Assembly (NCBI GenBank): GCA_012934845.2
Contig: WNNJ02001104.1
Location: 62,001 to 126,000 of the forward strand
DNA from: Pomphorhynchus laevis
Taxonomy: Eukaryota > Acanthocephala > Palaeacanthocephala > Echinorhynchida > Pomphorhynchidae
Direction: 5' to 3'
DNA: 64,000 nucleotides
Shown here: positions 58,801-64,000 of the stretch, piece after piece
Layout: every line of letters begins with the position of its first letter
How positions within the stretch are numbered: the first letter of the stretch is position 1
Notes under the pieces: generated by a model
Seen by the model: the letters and a program-made list of their open reading frames with translations, nothing else
What the model was told of the DNA's origin: nothing
Databases searched by the model: none
Translations under genes and position numbers: made by a program

Positions 58801-61627
58801 TTTTATAATTTATATAAAGTTAAAATTAAAAGTTAAAATTTAAATTTAAAATAAAAGTCATTTTTATGAATTGACTAATAAATAACAGACGTTGTATCAG
58901 AATAAGGATTATCGGTTATCAAGAGGATTGGTATACTATCAGGTTTCGAACCCTATTCTTCGACCCAACATAGCAGCGGGGACAAATACACGCTAATGAG
59001 GTATTTCCTCTGATAAAATTTGATTATCTTGTGTATCTTATTCTAATACAAAGTAAATTATTTATTATCCATCCATAAAGATTTTCGCTTAATAGTTGGA
59101 ATGAATTTTTAATAATATTTTGTTGGTTTATACTTCTCTATTATTAGAAATAGAAATAAAATTCATAAAACTTGATGAAAATTAGCAGAAAAATAATAAT
59201 GTCGTCCAAAGTCTGACAAAGGTTATATTGCGGAAAATATAGTTCACATGTAAATTATAACTGTCAGTAGAACAAATCAGATCAGATAATGAATCTATGT
59301 ATTTTATATGATATATAAATAAAAATAAAGATAAATAATAAATAATTATATAAGATTTTAGAACCTTTTCATTCTCTGATTAATTTAGTAAACTTAAAAG
59401 GATGTTTAAACAAATATTTTATATTCTATAATAAAAAGTTTGCTTTTCTACTATAAGGCGAATAATTAAGTAGATCATAAGACGAAATTATAAAACGGAT
59501 GGATTAATTTGACCAGAAAGCTTAAATTTCAATAATAGCTTGTCAGTAGAAGAAATCAGATTAGATAATTGAGTCTACGTATTTTATACGATATATAAAT
59601 AAAGATTAATAATAAATAATTATATAAGATTTTATTAAATTTATATTAATATCAAATTAAAATTTAAAATTGAAATTTAAAATAAAAGTCAATTGTTATA
59701 AATTAAAAAATTGTTGTGCACGTTGGAAAAATAGTCAAATGGTTTAACTGTAAATAAAATATTTGAATTTTTATTCACTCGATAAGTCCCTTATATACAA
59801 TATATTTAAAATATTTAAACAAAATTTCAAATATTTTTATTTTTAATAAAATAATTTGACTAATTTCGCTATATTATAGAAACAATGCTATTGGACTTTA
59901 TAAATATATTAAAATTTAAAATGATTACATAAAGAATATATCAATTATATCACAGTCGTTGTTACATTCAAATCGAATGTAATCACTTTTGACAATAGAA
60001 ATAATTATTAAAATAATTTAAAACATATTTATAAATAAAAATGTAACTAACTTTTCAAATGTAGCTACATATTTTAAAAAGTAATATTTGTCCAGAATAA
60101 GAAATCTCTTTTGCAAATAAAATACTTGATCTTTGTACTTTCACAATGTGTGCAGATGTGAAGCAATTTGCACTGGCCTATAGAAGGTAGAAAAACAACC
60201 CGCGTGTCTTCAGAATATTTGAAAAATATTTGAAAATCTTAGTGTCCTAAATAAAGTGTTAACGCTTACATTATATATCGTTTTATTCAAAATTCAAGAT
60301 ATATTGCAATATCAAATTGCTGTTAAACGTTGTTGTCATACGAATACTAGCAATTATATAAAGTTGGAAACAACACGGCAGATTCGAACAACCTTTTGAT
60401 ATTGTTCTACGATTAAGGTTCGGAGCTTGGTACATTGTTAACACACACATCATTAGTTTACATACCTTGTGTTTTGAGACAGCCCTAGCATAACATTGAA
60501 ACACTGAAGAGAAGCTTAATGTATGCATATGAACGGAATTGTACGAGTAAAAGATATATCTTATATAAAAAGCGTTTACTTTTTATCAAGACATGATTGT
60601 AATATAATTATTTTAAATTTTAAACAAAAATCACTGATTTAGTTTCATTAATTTTAAATAAATTTAAAATTAATGATATAAAGAATCACAGGTGTTAATC
60701 ATAGGAGGCTTTATTTAATAATCTACAAAAATGTTGAGTAGCGATGTAATTCAAAACATTTATGCAAATCTTCCTCCATTAGATACTTATCCAAGTATAA
60801 ATGAGCTCGCCGTCTTCTATTAGAAGTTTGTAGTTTCTGAATACTTTGTTTTACGTCTTACGCTTGGTCAATTCCGTAAGTTGAATTCTGTTTTCTCTCT
60901 CGAATGATCTACCTCTATGTTGGGTAAATCGCACACATTGAATTTATAAAAATGTGTTCTCTTTATTTACCACTCCTAACTGAAAATCCGGTCGTAGTGC
61001 TTTGGGCAACTAGCTTTCTAGTTTATGTCCTAAACTATACGAATAAAACTATTTCCGTAAAGTCAACACGATTTTAATACATAAATACAAAACACTAAAT
61101 ATAATAAATATGTTTTTAAATTATACCGTAACGAGTAATTACTGAGACCGCTTGATTGTTCGAGATTGTCGCTCTCATTAGTTACCAAATTATCAAAGTA
61201 GTCGTTATTATCTTGTCTATGCGATGTTATTAAGGATCGACGCCTTCGGATCGATTGGCTATTATCGACATTATTGATATCGTGTAAATGCGGCTGTAAA
61301 TAAAATGAATAAAACCATAGACGTGTGTTAATATTAAAGGTGTAATTATTGATAAAATACTGGTGTCGTTGAATACGAAATATGAACATAAGCCGAATAC
61401 ACAGAACAAATTCAAATTTTAGAAAGCAGCAAGATGTAATTGCAACTTACATAAGTAGCGATTAAATAGGTCATTTTGTACCTGAGATGACGTTGTATCT
61501 TTTACATCGGTTGCTTTTTGAGGTTGTTGTTTAATGTCGGATATGCTAGAGTGATCTGTAGAAACAGTAGAAGACATTTCATCGTAGCTAACTCGTGGTT
61601 CCATGTCTTTCCAATATTTTATTAGCT
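55063..61627 (-). CDS. Helical, C-terminally membrane-anchored protein, KASH-like candidate (3' part)
   Basis: Exons (minus): 61627-61482, 61293-61127, 60514-60466, 57284-57101, 55821-55063 (stop). The first three agree in phase, as do the last two; the link 60466 to 57284 is off by phase, so an exon is missing there. Exon 57284 is a long helix (AIDELRHIHGYINEMSNEFL, GIERTLTDCEAHLRSYENEI) and continues in the last exon (VDKIHNKIVSMYAELSSVFL, RVKYRKRLLKLWCMDIL), like spectrin repeats. A Ser/Asn-rich linker is followed by one transmembrane helix (TYIFAMLLILFLLMYIVYQY) and a 27-residue tail with Cys 22 residues from the end (CSKISYRNRIKDIFDHHYDP then IC). This resembles a nesprin-type KASH end but lacks the terminal Pro-Pro-Pro. 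It could equally be another tail-anchored coiled-coil protein. The 5' end is probably beyond 61627. Confidence 0.6.
56163..56640 (-). mobile_element. LINE 3' end, inverted copy of 33300-33720
   Basis: Reverse complement of the + strand LINE tail. Shared landmarks include CCCCGAAGAATCCAATCGAG-like text, GAACGTCTTCTTGAAAAGAA and TTGACCTAGATATACTCAAG. It sits in an intron of the KASH-like gene. 5'-truncated, as usual for LINEs, with no complete domain. Confidence 0.7.
57101..57284 (-). CDS. KASH-like gene, spectrin-like helical exon
   Basis: Donor CAG|GTCAGT joins SAVNRSVQ to SELRSLSAVD in phase. Two acceptors (57284 or about 57306) keep the same phase. Confidence 0.65.
57920..59710. repeat. 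Cluster of a dispersed AT-rich repeat family
   Basis: A unit with AATCAGATCTGATAACTGA, GTCTACGTATTTTATA, AATAAATAATTATATAAGAT and AAAATAAAAGTCAATTTTTA, often followed by GACCCAACATAGCAGCGGG, occurs at about 57935-58200, 58735-59080, 59275-59360 and 59545-59710. The same family is at 15350-17030, 50140-50400, 50660-50945 and, degraded, 11340-11530. Confidence 0.6.
58200..58680 (+). repeat. Repeat with ~97-bp internal tandem units
   Basis: Units begin at about 58414, 58511 and 58609 (GTGAACAACACTAG, GTGACCAACACCGG, GTGACCATCACTGG), with a partial one before. Each contains ATTCAGGA-GTCGTGACTCATTC. The 5' flank (58255-58380) is also shared with 48530-48650. Arrays nested in a longer unit are common in non-autonomous elements such as Helitron-like ones, but no defining end was found. 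Confidence 0.75.
61127..61293 (-). CDS. KASH-like gene, basic/acidic linker exon
   Basis: Acceptor ATTTACAG, donor ACG|GTATAA. Reads PHLHDINNVDNSQSIRRRRS, then acidic-polar. Phase matches the previous exon (TTSSQ) and a 49-nt exon at 60514-60466 (FSSVFQCYARAVSKHK), which is less certain. Confidence 0.55.
61482..61627 (-). CDS. KASH-like gene, most 5' exon found
   Basis: Acceptor TTATTTAG, donor CAG|GTACAA. Reads LIKYWKDMEPRVSYDEMSST. It could alternatively start at the internal ATG (61604), but the open frame and acceptor upstream suggest an internal exon. Confidence 0.5.
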
Positions 61628-61629
61628 CT

Positions 61630-64000
61630 AAATAAATAATTTTTCTTATAATTTCTGAAAGTACCGAGCAACCATATTTGCTTATTAACAGTCAACATGG
61701 ACGGGATCAAATGAGTTTAAATAAATTACGCTTTTAAATTTTAAAGATAGTTATATCCAAGCTCGATGGTAATGATTTTAGGTTAATTTAGTTATATCCA
61801 TACTAAAATTAATGTTGACGAATAAAAATAAACTTTTCTTTTAACTTTATGAAGTACTGCAAGTAAGAACGATTTTTTTGCGCAGCTTGAATAAATTAAA
61901 ATTCGCCTTTCCGTATAAACTTAATGTATAAAACACATTTGATTGAAAAGTATTGGAATTGCGAGCAAATTTCTACGCAGTTTGACAACTATTAAAGGCT
62001 TAAATTCACAAGGATGCAATTTTATATAAATTATTGAAGCTTATAATGGTAATATTAATGGGAATTAATTATTTTGCTATCAATTACAGATGCTTTATTA
62101 ACTTATTTTAACTACAAATCAATTATAGAAGCAGCAATCAAAGCAAATACTGAACGATATGAACTATATTGAATTTGGTTAATATTTATGTAATAAGAAT
62201 GCCGATTAATTTAAGATATCCACAACACTCGCATTATGAATTTTAGATCAAACTAATAAAACTAGTATGTAAAATTATTACAAGTTGCAAATTGTTGTTG
62301 CTTTCTGAGATTAAAAGCAGTTCTAAATAGAATACAATATATATGATTGTATAAGCTTTTTAGTAATTTTACATATTATTTATAAATAATATGTTAAATC
62401 ATTTTAAAGCGATTAGTCAAATTAGAAATTTTGTAATTTAAAATATTTCAGTATCAAGGTTTTAAATGATCCAGCATAATCATAATTTTCTGTAAATTAC
62501 TCATATTTCATTACAACGGACCAGTTACTAATAGTGAAGTATTCTCTCTTTTAAAATTAGTATTAAATTAGTCTATTATTCTGTCTATTCTCCCAGTTAC
62601 TAATAGTGAAGTATTCTGTCTCCTTCGATAACATATATATATATATATAGAAAGCACATATCTAAATAGTGTAAGCTGTTTTCTTCGTTTAAATCCGTTC
62701 ATTTCATATAAATTAATTTATTGTAGACTTGAATTAATATATTTCTTTATATTAGGTAATTATGGGTTTTTATGATTTTTTCTCCATTATTGTTGCAAGC
62801 TTTTAACACACAGTGTTCTTTTAAGCCTTTTCGAGCTTGAAGAGGGCATTGTATTTTGTAAGCTCGCGATAATGAAAAGAAAGAAAAAATTTTATATCTT
62901 CTCTATAAAGCAATCATTAACTAATAATTTAATTTTGTAAGCACTACATAATTGAGTTTAGAAAGAAATAAATAAAATAATACGGAACTTTAAATAAGTC
63001 AATATGAACTGATTCCATCAGTGATGCTGATATTTTCAGCAAAGTTAGTAATTATTTTTTGAGACAGCTTTTCCATTGCAGTATCGAGTAGTAGAGAGAG
63101 GTAAGCAATTATAAAAATTCAAGAATTACTATTAATAACAATGATGTCATTGGTATCAGCTAAACTTACTATCACAGATGTTATATATATAATATCATTG
63201 TGTATCTCTATCTATATTAAAGCACTAAGATAAAAGTTCAGAATACATTTATGGAATATGCTATTTACTTATTTCTTTCTGTTTAGAAGAACAAACTTAC
63301 ATTTGTTTCAAAGAATTTTTCTATGTGAAAGAAGGTAATGAATAACCCTTATCTGCGGTAAACAGAAAATAGTTAGTGTGGCGTTTAACAGAAATTATTA
63401 AAAACGCGTAAATTGAGAAATAGAATTTGCAGGATACTATGGAACTGATTGCATTTAGTAAATAAAAATAACATTTTTCATCGCAAAATAATGCGTTAAA
63501 AATTGTGAAATTGAACGTTTATCTTCTTTAATAATTTTGATGAAGCCAAAGTGAAGAAACAAAATCAATGCAAGTCATACTCAGTATTGATAACTAACTC
63601 CAAAGCACGATGGTGCATTTTTTTAAAGGCCACATCATATAGTTCAATGTGTTGCTATTGAAAGTAAACTTGAAATGCAAGAGTGACGACGTGGCATCTT
63701 AGTTAAGCAACGCATATATATGTTGCTAGTCATTTTTAGAGGTTTTGAACATGTCTGAATTATTAGAGAGAGCATTTTTAGTTTAGACTTTTAGAAGATT
63801 TTTGAGCAGTAAAAACAAATACAGATTTACATAAAAACGCTATCATCACGATGGCGGATAACCAAATTCTAATTCTAACAATTTTAAGATACAAATATAA
63901 GATCATAAAGATTTGGAAAATGATAAGCTTTAATGTTATATAGAAAATAAGCCATATATGGTAATAGAGTTGCGATCACGATAAAAAAATCGATCTTCAT
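61630..64000. other. No gene seen
   Basis: AT-rich, with scattered short frames only and a short (TA)n at about 62630. The upstream exons of the KASH-like gene should lie here or further right, but I could not identify one. Confidence 0.4.

Overview
This window looks like nuclear DNA of a very AT-rich invertebrate animal. Its genes are spliced, with many very short GT-AG introns (about 42-57 nt) next to a few long introns packed with transposon debris. Four host genes are supported, and a large share of the rest is retroelement and repeat sequence. I cannot name the phylum. Short introns, abundant Penelope-like elements and hammerhead-type ribozyme motifs would suit a flatworm or a similar small invertebrate, but that is inference.

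Layout. From the left edge to 7640 (+) lies the 3' part of a NOM1/SGD1 homologue (nucleolar MIF4G-MA3 protein, 40S ribosome biogenesis), with six exons in frame and the N-terminus not found. At 7641-11450 I see only AT-rich sequence and repeats. At 14200-11460 (-) is a decayed LINE with reverse transcriptase and a restriction-like endonuclease C-terminus, followed by a near-perfect 129-bp-arm palindrome (14493-14756). From 42903 down to 14852 (-) runs a 28-kb liprin-alpha (PPFIA/syd-2) gene. It has the typical MM...P.I.E start, coiled-coil exons and three SAM domains. Its introns hold LINE pieces, Penelope-like pieces, a hammerhead-bearing repeat family, satellites and a duplication that includes a liprin exon.

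At 43098-43736 (+) is an intact, intronless prefoldin subunit 3 (VBP1) gene. It is divergent from liprin-alpha and separated from it by 194 bp, so a shared promoter is likely. From 43900 to 54850 lie decayed Penelope-like elements and AT-rich repeats. At 61627-55063 (-) is the 3' part of a gene whose product has helical, spectrin-like segments and ends in one transmembrane helix plus a short tail with a cysteine, resembling a KASH protein of the nuclear envelope. To the right of about 61700 I see no convincing gene.

The most interesting item is a repeat family carrying hammerhead-ribozyme motifs, at about 944, 19885, 20140, 21673, 21930 and 26679. Compensating helices I, II and III can be drawn. 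Two neighbouring pairs sit 304-306 bp apart, the arrangement expected of small ribozyme-bounded retroelements (retrozyme-like), and one copy is embedded in a 251-bp inverted-repeat element. The second is a 174-bp liprin-alpha exon present in two intact, splice-competent copies that differ mostly by conservative changes, possible mutually exclusive exons.
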